Below, in pieces: positions 24,426 through 35,689 of a DNA stretch of 64,000 bases; positions within the stretch are counted from its first letter, which is position 1; each line of letters begins with the position of its first letter. The notes beneath the pieces were generated by a model that was not told the origin of the DNA, made no database searches, and was given only the letters and a program-made list of their open reading frames with translations. A program made the position numbers and the translations under genes. Origin of the DNA: Vicugna pacos. Lineage: Eukaryota > Chordata > Mammalia > Artiodactyla > Camelidae. The stretch is from contig NC_132993.1 in NCBI RefSeq assembly GCF_048564905.1, positions 73,005,001-73,069,000 of the forward strand, written 5' to 3'.

Positions 24426-25714
24426 CACTTCCAATGGATCATTAATTTCCCAAAGTGTGTGTCTTACACATATCAGGACTTCTTTTTCAGAAGTAGGGGG
24501 CTCTCTGGGTCCTGTAGTAACACTAAAGTGACTGAGACCAGTTGGACATGAGTGCAGAATTTTAAGAGATTTCATTGATGCTATCATACTCAGTTGGGCG
24601 GGTAGAAACTATGTCAGGCACCTGTCCTTTCTGACACAAAAGGGGATATATTTTGAACAGACATACATATTAAATTGAAAACTTTTCTTCTGTTATGTTT
24701 CATACTTGTCTCCTTTGTATTTTGGCCTCTCCTCTTCCATGAGAATCAAGGACATCACTGATTTTGCCTTTAATTCAGAGATGTTTATTATGAGACATCT
24801 TACCATCTTGACTTTTTATGAATCTGTAACATTCAACTGATCCAAGAGGTCAGCCTGCAAAGTGATATCCTTAATGCAGTAAGAAGGAGGAAAGTGTTCT
24901 AACATAAGACATTAAGGAAGGACAAGTTATCCACAGGTGGCTTTGTTAAATATAGGGTGAAGTGCAGGATATTAGAGTGTTTCAGTGTCACTTAATCTGA
25001 AGAAGCCAGGGTAGATTTCATTTCAAACCCCATCTGCTGAAGCAGGGAATCCAGGGGAGCAATCCCTATTTAGATGGCTCTATAGTGCTTGATAATAAAA
25101 TAAATACAGCTACTTGTGTACAAACTGTATGTGAAAGCAAGGAAGGCACACAATATGAGATGCTTAGATGTTAGAAAATAAAATTGTCAAAATGCTTCTG
25201 AAAAATAAATGTTGTTCCCTCGTCAGAGCCTCTAAAAAGATAGAAGATGTAAGTCAAGATAGAAGTCAAGTCTAAAATAAAGGGAGTTTTCTGAAGAGTT
25301 AAGCATGAAAGGAAGGTGTGTGTGTAATAGGAGGAAAACATGCTCAAGCAAGGCCTGTGAGACTATTATTAGTGGAGTGAAGATTAAAGTGCAGAAAAGC
25401 TGAAGATTTCAAAATAAAGTAAGACCAAGAAATAAAACTTTAGGCTATGTTTAGAACATTGTAAGTTCACTGTTTCAGGAAGATTGAGTAATATTAACAG
25501 ATGAACAAATAAAGCTAAGTACTTAACTTCTATTTTGCTTCCAGTTTCTGAATCAAAGAGTTGATATTTATACAGAGCAAAGCTGAACAAGCATGAATAA
25601 AATGAAACTGCATCTCTTGATACCTGAGGAATAAGGAAGAGTTTGTCCCTGAATGCTTTAAATGTATCCAGTTCTCTACTTCTAGAATAATTGCGCCCTA
25701 GGAAAATTGCACCT
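24426..25714. other. Single-copy sequence
   Basis: No recognised repeat, RNA or exon; the longest frame (25384-25590, minus) is 68 codons with no domain. Confidence 0.5.
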
Positions 25715-25905
25715 TCACTTCATGTAGTACTTTGTAGTTTGCAAAGTTATTTCATATACTTAATTTTATTTGATGATTTTAATGATCAAATGTCGCTAAC
25801 TGAACATGCATATTATACTGCTTTACAGAGAAGCAAGTGAAGAATGACATTCTCAAGGTCACATTTTTAGTAAGCAGCCCAGCAGGGCTTAGTATTCAGA
25901 GAAAA
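25715..25905 (-). repeat. MIR fragment
   Basis: TTGTAGTTTGCAAAGTTATT, TTTACAGAGAAGCAAGTGAA and CTCAAGGTCACATTTTTAGT match a MIR-family element in reverse orientation. Confidence 0.65.
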
Positions 25906-26334
25906 TGGAGATGAGGAAGAGCATATGATTTGGAATTTTTGAGAGGTAGAGCTTGGAAACCGTAACAGTAAGATTGATTCAGTGTTTTTCAGAAATCTAA
26001 AATAGACTGTTTTGTACATTATGTGGAAGCATTTTAAAAGGAAGTGATCCTGTGTTATGCATGGTTTCACTAACAGTAAACGTTACCAAAATAATTGCCT
26101 TTCCCTTCTGTTTCAGAATGATCAGATATCTCTATTTGAGCAATTGGCATGCTTTCTCTCCTTTTGTAACTAAAATGGGAAATTTGCACTGATCTCTATT
26201 TGTAGAGTGGAGATTTGTGACATACCACAGAACTCTATACTTGAGTCTGTCATTTTGTGCATTTTTATCTGTAACTTAGATGGAAATACAGTGCCCAGAC
26301 AAAAATAGCACTCCTCTAGATAGCAGAATGTAGA
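25906..26334. other. Single-copy sequence before a Tigger element
   Basis: No repeat recognised; short antisense frames at 25867-26070 and 26170-26382 carry no domain. Confidence 0.45.
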
Positions 26335-27374
26335 CAGTCCTTGCTTTGCACAGTTCCGATGTGCACAAATTTCAGTTACCATAGTTTAGTCAAATGGTAC
26401 TGGTAGCAATTCAAATTTCTGTTACCACAATCTATGATCTGTGACTAGCTGCATAAAGTACAAATGTTGCTAGTAGCTGTTCACTCTGCACATCACTAAG
26501 TAAATAACAGATGCACATCTTGCCGAGTGACCAATCATATTACTTCTTTGAAAATTTGTTAGTGATTGCTCATTCTGCTTCTGTTATTCAGGTCAAGCCC
26601 ATGAGAAAATGTGTAGTTGTGTTTCCTTCTTATCTCCTAGTGGTAAACGCATGTACTGTTTTACAAAATGGATAATCAAATGTGGGAATTGACTGGCACA
26701 CAGGAAGGTGCACCAAATAAGTGAAAATGATCCTACTGGAAGTGAAATTTAAACTAAACATAAATGGAGTTATAGAAGAAATTGCTGATCATGGAAATGT
26801 TGTCTCTGTTACCATTTGAGAGGCTCTAGATATGCAGCCCCAGGAACTTAGAGAAGGGGAATTTATAGACATAATCAAGGAAAGTGACAAAAAGTATGGC
26901 AATGTCCCCAAAGAAGTGATGCTGACAAAAAACTTCACCTTAAAGGAACTCTCAGAGATAATTCACCACATTGAAAGCACAAAAGATAAAATGTTGGTGG
27001 CTGATCCAAACTTAAGCAGAAGCATGACAACATGGAAGACACAGCAAAGATACCTATTCAATACCATAAATAATACAAGGAGAAGGCAGCAAAAGTGCTG
27101 CTCAAATTAAGATTTTTTTTATCAGCAACAACCCTTAATTCTCAATGTTTCTAATGTTTTAAATTACAGTGTACTAAATAAATATTAACTTCACTATCTT
27201 TCATTTCTTTATACATTTATATCTGTCACAATTAGAGTTTTTACTGCTTTGGCAAAGGATTTTAAAGTTCATGAAACAATTACAGTTTTCCTCATTGATT
27301 ATTAAGGTCACTCTGCAAGTTTTGTCATGCACAGTCATTTTTACAGTCCCAAGCCATCATGCAAAGACTTCCTG
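26335..27374 (+). mobile_element. Internally deleted Tigger (pogo-type) DNA transposon
   Basis: About 1.04 kb. The left end CAGTCCTTGCTTTGCA (26335-26350) and the reverse complement of the right end, CAGGAAGTCTTTGCA (27360-27374), form decayed inverted repeats. Between them lies a transposase start (MDNQMWELTGTQEGA from 26667, then MILLEVKFKLN in another frame, resembling the CENP-B/pogo N-terminal DNA-binding region) followed directly by the transposase C-terminal end at 26832-27110. The DDE catalytic domain is missing. Full Tigger elements are over 2 kb, so this is a non-autonomous relic. A TA follows the right end; the left TA is not clear. Confidence 0.75.
26832..27110 (+). pseudogene. 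Tigger transposase C-terminal remnant
   Basis: A 92-codon open frame. FTLKELSEIIHHIESTKDKM, VADPNLSRSMTTW and a basic tail match the C-terminal segment of Tigger/Jerky-like transposases, which usually reads LAEIFHHIE...ADPNLERSM. It lacks the DDE domain and the N-terminal helix-turn-helix, so it cannot be a working transposase. No splice context suggests host use. Confidence 0.7.
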
Positions 27375-28114
27375 TAACTTCAAGAGGCCTGAACTGTGGA
27401 CTGATAATTTTTTTTATGGTGTTTAAGAGAGATAAGCATAAAGGTATGTAATTAGAGTCATAGGTTGAGCACAAACTTAATATGAGCAAATAGTGTGACA
27501 TGTATGCTAAGGAAAGTAAGATGTTCTAGCTTATAGTAACAGGCCTGGAGTAGTTTCTTCATTGCCATCTGCACTTGTCAAACACTCCCAGCAGCTGAAT
27601 GTTCAGTTCTGGGCCCCACATTTAAATAAGTCTTTGTAGGGAAGGAAAACCACATTGTATTAACTATAATTAAAGAGACCAGAGACATAGGGTATACCTA
27701 TATACAAGGAAGTGGGAGTAAATTTAACCTGTGGAACTCCAAAGGGCAAACCAGGAGGCTAAAGGGGGATGTTTCAGAGAGACTTCAGAGACTTTCACAT
27801 TGTTAAACAATTCTTTTCCATATTGTGTTGCCCCAAAATGGAAAAAAGAACAATAGAATCATATTGCTGTGTTGCTGAGATTTTTTCAAAGTAACTATCA
27901 ACTAATAGGGATGTCTTTCAAAGGTTTGGGCTGGAAGGTAATCCCTAAGGCCCCTTTCAACTATAAAAGGGTGTAATTCTAGAATGATGGTTACTTCAAT
28001 CTGTAATGGTGGATTGCAGTTACTATACTTTTGTGTGCTGTTTATTAAGAGGCACTTGGACCCTTGGTACTTAAACTTGGATGCAGCTTGGAGTATTGGC
28101 AAGAGAAACAGAAT
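27375..28114. other. Mostly single-copy sequence
   Basis: Contains only one short MIR-like tail (27918-27992). The frames 27902-28102 and 27984-28277 run antisense to each other across MIR sequence and are not genes. Confidence 0.45.
27918..27992 (+). repeat. MIR-related SINE tail
   Basis: GGTTTGGGCTGGAAGGTAAT then CCCTAAGGCCCCTTTCAACT resembles the common mammalian SINE tail of the form GGTTGGACTAGATGATCTCT. Only this part survives. Confidence 0.45.
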
Positions 28115-28275
28115 TTATTTCAAAAACACCAGAGTTAAAAATCCTCATTCAGATAACTGTATACCCTTGGGCAAGTTATTATCTCCAGGATTCTCCTCTG
28201 TGTTCCACAAAATAGAAATACCTGCTTACACTTGTTTTCTGAGGATTACAAGTAATATACCCACCTGGTGTTTGT
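28115..28275 (+). repeat. MIR SINE
   Basis: CCTTGGGCAAGTTATTATCT, then a CTCTGTGTTCCACAAAATAG core, is MIR in plus orientation with a diverged 3' half. Confidence 0.65.
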
Positions 28276-29109
28276 AAATCTTAACTCTGATTGTCTTAAA
28301 GAAAATACAACAAAAACAGCAGGTTGATTTGAGGGAGAGAAGGATTTTTTTAAAATATCAAAAATGATAATTTATTATTTTTTCCCATATTGCCAAAATA
28401 TTTATGTCTTTAGTAGGTATGAAATATGCATGATAACACATTTATAATAACTCTATAAGAGTGGAAGTTACAATACATAGGGGCATAAGTATGATGACTA
28501 GTCACAAGAATACATTTTGGATAAGCCAAAATAAAATTAGAATGAGTAAGACTTTTCAAAGCAACTTGAAAATAGTACGATTGAGGCATTTTTAACCAAA
28601 CTACAACAACAAAAAGACTTGAGTTTATGATGAAACCTTATTTTGAAATTAATTATAAATCCAATTATTTTTTATTTTGAGCCCTTTGTTTTTATGGGGT
28701 TTTTTGATATGGTAGAGAATACATGGTATTTACAGTAAAGTCACTTTTCTCATAAAATGGATTAATGAAATCATTCACTAAATTAAATAGTATTTAGACA
28801 AAAGAATAGATAAAGTGATCATCAGGCAAAGCTTGACTGAAAGTACTAAAATACATACTGAAAGTATGTGATAATTTCAATTGAGAATTGAGAAAGAAGA
28901 TTAAGAAATTTCATAAACAGGCATTTCCATCAAGTAAACATTTATGTTGTGGAGGTGGATACATCAGTTTATCAGAGCCTGATACCATTCTTTTTTTCAG
29001 TAATACACTGAAATCCTCTTGTTCTGTATCAGAGCTCACCAAGTATAGCTTATCAGCTAGTTAAGACCATTGGGCTGTCTGCTTATCATAGATATCATGC
29101 AAAGTAATC
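28276..29109. other. Single-copy AT-rich sequence
   Basis: Nothing recognised. Several short A and T runs; no frame over 60 codons. Confidence 0.5.
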
Positions 29110-29440
29110 CACAGCCACACTGATCAGAGAAGGAAAAGAAATAAAAAGAATTCAAATTGGAAAGGAAGAAGTAGAACTGTCACTGTTTGCAGATGCCTGG
29201 TATACAGAAAAGCCTAAAGACGCCGCCAGAAAACTACTAGATCTCATCAATGAACTTGATGAAGTTGCAGGATACAAAATTAATACACAGAAATCTGTTG
29301 CAGTTTTATAGACTAATAACAAACTATCAGAAAGAGAAGTTAAGGTAACAATCCCATTTACCATCACATCAAAAAGAATAAAATACCTAGGAATAAATCC
29401 TACCTAGGGAAGTAAAAGACCTGTACTTGGAAAACATCAG
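29110..29440 (+). mobile_element. L1 ORF2 reverse-transcriptase fragment
   Basis: Both ends truncated. AAATTGGAAAGGAAGAAGTA opens the RT palm. The catalytic box reads [10 protein letters not shown], where active L1 has LFADD followed by MIL, so the second Asp is lost and bases are missing. GATGAAGTTGCAGGATACAA and TACCTAGGAATAAATCCTAC follow in the expected order. There is no 3'UTR or poly(A), so this is a relic or a piece moved by later rearrangement. Confidence 0.85.
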
Positions 29441-30089
29441 GTTTTCTACATCTGTCTCTATGAGGTGGGTAGGATGAAGCTGTCCTTGAGAAATGAAACT
29501 CTCAATATACTGACAAAACTAAGTTTTTCATTTTGCAAAGAAGAGGGCCAGATGCTGGACTGTGGTAGAATCACCAAGGTAATGTCCAACCCATGCTATT
29601 TCTTAAGAGTCCTCCAAATCCTTCCCTGGCTACTCTCTGACCCTGGGACTTGCTCAGTTTCTTTGAAACATCTGAGTCCTGTCAGATATTTTTTCCATCA
29701 GATTTTATGGCTTAAATTAAGTAATTTATAATATTCTCATAAGAAATAGAAAACCCAATTTTTAGCTTTCAAAGGGCTTAAACCACAGAATTATAATCTG
29801 TGAGTAAAAACTATGAATATAATTACAAACTATTTTTGTAATAGGAAATTATGGCTAACACAAATTGGTACTCTACAGTTTCATTGCATAAGTGCTAAGA
29901 GGGTGCCCAGTGCAGAGCTATCAAAGACTGGGATGGTTAATTACATAAGACTTTCCAGATGTAGAGGATGATAGTTTGGGCCTGACTTATTAATAAGAAG
30001 TACATTGCAGAAGGAAGATATAAGGAAGGGATTATTAAATGGAGTATTTATTACAATGTCCACGAAAATTCCCAGGTTATGATTCTGAG
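29441..30089. other. Single-copy sequence
   Basis: No repeat recognised. An 88-codon frame at 29465-29731 begins just after the L1 fragment and shows no known domain or clear splice signals. Confidence 0.45.
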
Positions 30090-30657
30090 GTAAATTAGTT
30101 TTGTACTGCTGCTGCAATAACAAATTACCACAAATTTATCAGTTTGCAAGAACACAAATTTATTGTCTTATAATTCTGTAGATCAGAGATTTGACTCCTT
30201 GCCTGGTTTTTCTGCTTAGGTTATCACAAGACTGGGATCTTACAGGGGTGGCTCTGGTAGAAATCCACTTTCAGACTTATTCAGGTTCTTGGTGGGATTC
30301 ATTTCCATGTGTCTATAGGACCAAGTCCTGCTTCCTTTCTGGTTGTTGGCTGCGTGTTATTCTCAGAGTCTAGAAGTCTCCTTCACTTCCTGGCTCATGG
30401 CTTTCTTCCTCTTTAGTGCCAGCAATGGAAGTTTACATCCTTCTCCTGCTTTTTATCTCTTTTACATGCCTTCCCTTCTGCCTCAACTCTCCTGCCCTTA
30501 CCTGAAAAAAGATCTTCAGTTATGTGATTAGATTGCATCCACTTCAAAATCTCCCTGTTTTAGAATCTGTAACTTTAATTACATGTAGAATGTATTCGTG
30601 GGTTTCATGGTTCAAGGCATGGACATTTTGGGGGAGCTGTTACTTGGTTTACCTCAC
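30090..30657 (-). mobile_element. Fossil ERVL/MaLR-class LTR
   Basis: Reverse-oriented LTR. GCAATAACAAATTACCACAA, a TTTATT (30159-30164, AATAAA on its own strand), TTCAGACTTATTCAGGTTCT, GTGTCTATAGGACCAAGTCC and the right part near ATGGACATTTTGGGGGAG follow an MLT1/MLT2-like consensus. Subfamily not settled. No internal retroviral region adjoins it. Old. The small plus-strand frames inside it (30191-30531) are not genes. Confidence 0.7.
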
Positions 30658-30714
30658 TGACTGTGGTTTCACACTTTGAGAAGTGCTAGTACAGAGGCAT
30701 AAAACTTGGGAACT

Positions 30715-30800
30715 AAATTTCCTTTTGAGTCTAGCTTCTTTCACTTAGCATAACACATTTGGGATTCATCCAGGTTGTTGCATTTATCAGTAGCTTTTTC
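30715..30800 (-). repeat. L1M 3'UTR fragment
   Basis: GCTTCTTTCACTTAGCATAA then TTGGGATTCATCCAGGTTGT is the reverse complement of an old L1 3'UTR. It is short and diverged. Confidence 0.55.
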
Positions 30801-32639
30801 TTGTTTATAATTCCTAAACTTTTGACTCAAATTGGTTCTTAATTAGAATCTAAGTACTTTTCATAATTAAGTTCTCCACAGTGGTTTTTCTTTCACCAGA
30901 CCACATTCAAGAATTGTTCTTGTCGTAGTGCTAAAATTTTGAGTTTTGTTTTTTTGTTTTCCTCTTTGTTAATTGTTTTGTGTGAGTCATAAAAAAAACT
31001 TATTTTGAGGTAAACATAGATTTATCGATGTATTTGAGAAGCCTGTGCTTTTGAAAGTCTGCTTAATGGAAGTTTTTAATATTGAACAGGCAAGTGAACT
31101 TTGCATTATTTTGAAGATAAGAACTAGACTTAGAGATAGGGTTACAACTCAACAGTCTACTACCAAGGGGATAAATGTTGTCAGAGATAGTTCAAAAAAT
31201 AGTCTAGTTGGGTTTGATGCCATAAAATGAATTTTACTCATGTGCTAATTAACATTTTGCTTATGCTAACATTAAAGTTATTTTAAATTCCTGAAGGTAC
31301 AACAGCTGGTGGTAGGACAAAGGCAGCTAGAAATATGTAGGATGGTAGAAAGAAACTAGTTTAAATTTTATGCTTCTGTAGATACTCAGCAGAGTGGATA
31401 AGCCACATTCAGATAATTGGGATTTCAGCAGATGTGAATTTGTTCTCATTAGAATTCATAATTCCAAGCCCTACAGAAGTGCAAGTAAATAGCTACAAGC
31501 AGGAAACTGGAATCTTGACCTTTTCTGTCTCTTAAATATAAGCATCTCAGTCATATCTCCATACTTAAAAACAGAGTTTCATAAGTCAGTTGTGCAGCTA
31601 AAAGAATCATTAATCTTTAAATAAGGGATTGTTCATTCTTCACTCTGCTGGGTATTATATAGTGCTCTTCATATACTATACCTCAGAGTGTTTTACTAAG
31701 CAGTGAAGTGTTTTGGAGATGTGTGATGAATATGAAACTCAGATAACTGCAGCAAAAGCTGATGTACTTAGAACTATTTGTAAAATCAGAAATCTGCCAA
31801 CCATGTTTGATGCTTGACATGCAGGAATCAGAGAGCAAAACATGTTATTTATTTTCCAACAAGTATAAAGAGAATTTTCCAAAGAGGAATATTTGCATAA
31901 AGAATTTTGTCTATGAATGAAAATCCTCCACACTTACCAAAGAGGCATAGGAACTTCTGGTAGACACTAGGCAGTGTGGCTGGTAGGTTGAGGATTAGTA
32001 CTATTTGTGGAGATTGCCACGAACCTCATCAAAAATACAAGAGAGGTGTCTCTGTGAAGCTTCCCTGCCATCCTCAGATGGCTGTTCTGTTCTTCCACAA
32101 CTCTTTTTAAAAAATTTCTTTTCTAGCCCTATGCTGAATTGGAATTTACTGCTCACGTTTCTATTTTCTACCACTAGTCTGTGGCTTCTGTACAACCAAC
32201 ATTATGCTTTACTCACCTGTACACCCCAGGGCACAGTGCATGGAACACCCAGGGTGAAGGGTACTATAGGAACGGAAGTTCAGTATGTAAAGTTCTGTGT
32301 GTCCTAGGCAACACACTAGTACAGGTACACAGGTTAAAATGATGTTCTTAGGTGGATAGGTATCTTAGAAAATTGCTTCTTAATCTTTAAATGATGGCTT
32401 AATTAATATTTTAAATTAGCCTAATTTTTCTTGGCTGGTCTCTGGAATGCATCTGAGTTATAAAAAATAGATCTCTTCCTAATTTAGCCAGGATTCAACA
32501 AAATGAAAAGAAATAATTGGAGGTATTGATTACAGGATTTATTTTTGCTGTATCTCTTCATTTATTTAATTTGACTTTGGTGTTCTGAGGTAATGTCTTA
32601 TAAATTTCAAAAATACTGATATCATACACTTTTTGTTAG
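30801..32639. other. Single-copy sequence
   Basis: No transposon recognised. The frames at 32001-32195 (minus) and 32005-32307 (plus, 100 codons) are antisense to each other and lack a domain. Confidence 0.5.
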
Positions 32640-34040
32640 GCTATGCATTTTTCAGCTATATTGAGGCATACATGACAAAAAAATTGTAAAATATTTAAAG
32701 TGCACAAAGTGGTGATTTGATATACTATACAGGATGAAAGCATTTTCCCCATTGAGTTATAATTAACACAACCGTCACCTCACTACTTATCTCTTCCCCT
32801 CCCTTGGTTAGAACATTTAAGTTCTAATGCCTTAGTAAATTTAACTTATTCAATACAGTGTTACCAACTATAGTCACTATGCTTTATGTAGATCATCAGA
32901 CTTCATAAGTAAAATTTTGTACCCTTTTAACAAGCTCCTCTTTGGTTTTAGTGTCAAATCCAAAAAAAAAACCAAAAAAAAAAAAAAAAAAACCAGGATC
33001 AATGACCGGGAACTTACCCCCTGTATTTCTTCTCAGAACTTATGGTTTCAGATCATACGTTCAAAGCGTTAATCCATTTTGAATTGTATGGGTCCAGTTT
33101 CATTCTGGTGCATAAGGTTATTCAGTTTTTCCAACACCATTTAGTGAGGAGACTATTCTTTCCCCATTGCATATACTTGACTCCTTTGTTGAAAATTAAT
33201 TGACCATGTATGCATGCATTTATTTCTGGGTTCTCTATTCTGTTTCATTGATCTGTGTGTCTGTTTTTAATGCCAGTATCATACTGGCTTGATTACTGTA
33301 GCTTTGTAATATAGTTTGGAATCAGGAAGCATGATGCTTCCAGTTTCATTCTTTCTCAAAGATTACATTGGCTATTTTGAAGTCTTCTATGATTCCATAC
33401 TAATTTTAGTATTGTTTGTTTTATTCTGTGAAAAATGCTATTGTAATTTTGTTAACAATTACATTGATTCTGTAGATTGCTTGGGTGGAATGGACATTTT
33501 AACAATTTTCTTTTCATCCATAAGCATGGAATAGCTTTCCATTTATTTATGTCTTCTTTAATTTCTTATATCAATGTCTTATTGTTTTCAATCTTTCACC
33601 TTTTGTTTAAATTTATTCCTAAGTGTTTTGGTTCTTTTTGTTGTTCATGTGAAAGAGATTGTTTTTTTAATTTATCTTTCTGGTAGTTCACTGTTAGTAT
33701 CCAGAAATCGAACTGATTTTGTGTATTAATTTTGTAGCCTGCCCCTTTACTGATGTTTTTTTTTAGTTCGAACAGCTTTTTGGTACTCTTTACGGTTTTC
33801 TATATATAATGTCATCTTCAAATAGAGATAATTTTACTTCTTTCTTTCTGCTTTTATTTCTTTTTCTTGCCTAATTTGTCTCTCTAGAACACCCAGTACT
33901 ATGTTAAACAAAAGTAGTGAGAATGAGCATCTTTGTCTGGTTTCTGATCTCAGAGGAAAAACTTTAAATTTTCCTCCACTGAGAATGATGTCAGCTGTGG
34001 CTTGTCATATATGACCTTTATTATGTTGAGGTATGTTGCC
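32640..34040 (-). mobile_element. L1M LINE, reverse orientation, 3'UTR plus ORF2
   Basis: Plus strand reads the L1 backwards: 3'UTR at 32640-32955 (TATTGAGGCATACATGACAA, ACTATAGTCACTATGCTTTA), an A-rich stretch at 32961-32992, then ORF2 from about 33040 (TTAATCCATTTTGAATTGTA, ATCTGTGTGTCTGTTTTTAA, TTGATTACTGTAGCTTTGTA) to about 34040 (GACCTTTATTATGTTGAGGT). The end of ORF2 between the two parts is missing. The 5' side is lost at an LTR-like sequence. No long frame survives. Confidence 0.85.
32961..32992. repeat. A-rich tract inside the L1
   Basis: Almost pure A with two CC interruptions. It separates the L1 3'UTR piece from the ORF2 piece and may mark the join of two insertions. Confidence 0.85.
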
Positions 34041-34044
34041 TCTA

Positions 34045-34373
34045 AGATTAAGAGATTGATTGCAAGGAGTTATAGGATCTGGCTAAACAAGTCTGAAATT
34101 TATAAGGCAGGCCACAAAAGGGCAAGCTGGAACTCTCAGGCACAGGCTGAAACTGTTTTCCACAGAGGATATTTTCCTTTCCAGGGAAGCCTCATGTCTG
34201 TTATTTTGACCTTTCAACTGATTGAATCAGGATACTCAGATTGTCTAAGGGAGTCTTCCTTACTTAAAAATCAACTTATTATGGGCTTTAATCACATCTA
34301 CAAAATACCTTACAACAATACCTAGATTAGCATTTGATTGAATAACAGGACTGTAACCCAGCCACATTGACAG
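34045..34373 (-). mobile_element. Fossil LTR (MaLR/ERVL class, subfamily unclear)
   Basis: Plus-strand landmarks ATAAGGCAGGCCACAAAAGG, ACCTTTCAACTGATTGAATC, ACTTAAAAATCAACTTATTA, AATCACATCTACAAAATACC and the CCCAGCCACATTGACAG end match a common mammalian LTR in reverse. One LTR without internal genes, and old. Its left edge abuts the truncated L1. Confidence 0.6.
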
Positions 34374-34544
34374 TCTCTCTCTCTCCTAATTAATCCAACT
34401 AAAATATCTTTACATTGAGTGAGTATTCATTTTTCCATCTTACAAGTATCAGTTTCTCTAAATGTCACTAAAATAAAGCACCTTTTGGATGGGATGAGGG
34501 AGATAATTGTTCCTGGATGGAAAGAATATTTGTAGAAATAATTA

Positions 34545-35165
34545 TTTTCAATAAACTGATAAATTTAACACAATTTTAATTAAAAATATCTATTAGGTAA
34601 TTGCTTAAATTGTCAAAATGCTGCTAAAGTTCAGCAGGCAGGGATAAATGCATGCAAAATGTTATGGATTTTAGAAAAGGAGAGGTGGAAGGAGAGAAGT
34701 AAGCTTATTGAAATTCAAGACTTAAAATTTACTTGTTTTACCACCCAGTCAGCAATTCAAGAAATTTTTCTTATGGATGCAATCAAATATGTGAGCAAAG
34801 AATTTGCCTCGGTATATTAATTGCAATTTTATTGTAAGAGCAAAATAATTTGTCAATCTTATATTTTAAATAAATCAAATCAGATTAAATAAATTTTGGT
34901 AAGTACAGATAGTCTGTAGCCATTAAAATCATGTTGTTGAAAATATTAATGGCATATAAATGCATATAAGATACGTTGCTACATTAATAAAAGTTACGTA
35001 CAAAGCAAAAATTCATACCATAGTTACCTTATAAGAAAAAATATATATGTATTTCTAGTTCTGTTATGAAGAGGATAATTGTGATCCTAAGAAAACTTCA
35101 CATTGTCAAAAATTTTTTTAAAAACTATTTCAATACTGAAATAAATGGAGATTGTTAAAAAGTTT
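34545..35165 (+). mobile_element. L1ME-type LINE fragment, plus strand
   Basis: ATTTTAGAAAAGGAGAGGTG marks late ORF2, TAAATAAATTTTGGTAAGTA with CCATTAAAATCATGTTGTTG the segment near the end of ORF2, and the right part the 3'UTR. There is a gap near 34765. Heavily decayed, with no open frame. Confidence 0.7.
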
Positions 35166-35689
35166 CTTATTTATAACTAAGTTTTATTTCCTGTAGGATT
35201 TTGATTAAAAAGGTAAATTTTAAATAGCTATTAAGTGTTCAACTAGAAAAAAACAATATTGAGCAGATTCAGCCATTGTTTACCATTAGAGGCTTTTCTT
35301 TTCCTAAAACCACGTACATTGACTTTAGCAGAGCCCATCTTACTTTTATCATTGTTAGCTCCCATACTTAGGATAAACAAATCGACAAGCTGCACAGAAA
35401 ACCTAGTCCTAGTTCTCAATTGTATCTTAATGCAAACATGTTTCCTAAACAAGTGATTATGCTAAATCAAAATCATTTGGGTAAGTACCTGTGCCTTGAG
35501 AACTTACTGGAAGGTATAAATTCTCAGGTTGTAGCAGTAGTTATCACTGGCTGACAGTCATTTCATTTTACTTATATCTATTTTCTAAACTTTAAACAGT
35601 TAATATTGTATTTCCTTTGTAAAGGAAATATTAATTTTAAAAGATGTGTAAAATTAATAAAGGAATTTTTCTTTGTCAAATATTAAATA
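35166..35689. other. Single-copy AT-rich sequence with a short palindrome
   Basis: Holds a hairpin near 35610: ATTTCCTTT, GT, AAAGGAAAT, with a nine-base-pair stem. The opposite-strand frames at 35243-35456 have no domain. Confidence 0.45.

Noticed and set aside
29465-29731. 88-codon plus-strand frame as a possible exon
   Set aside because: No domain, no polypyrimidine-AG acceptor that stands out, and it begins at the edge of an L1 fragment.
34002-34325. 107-codon plus-strand frame
   Set aside because: It spans the edge of an antisense L1 and a fossil LTR, so it is a chance frame in repeats.
35243-35456. Opposed 65-69 codon frames with a basic segment
   Set aside because: Frames on both strands over the same bases, with no family signature.
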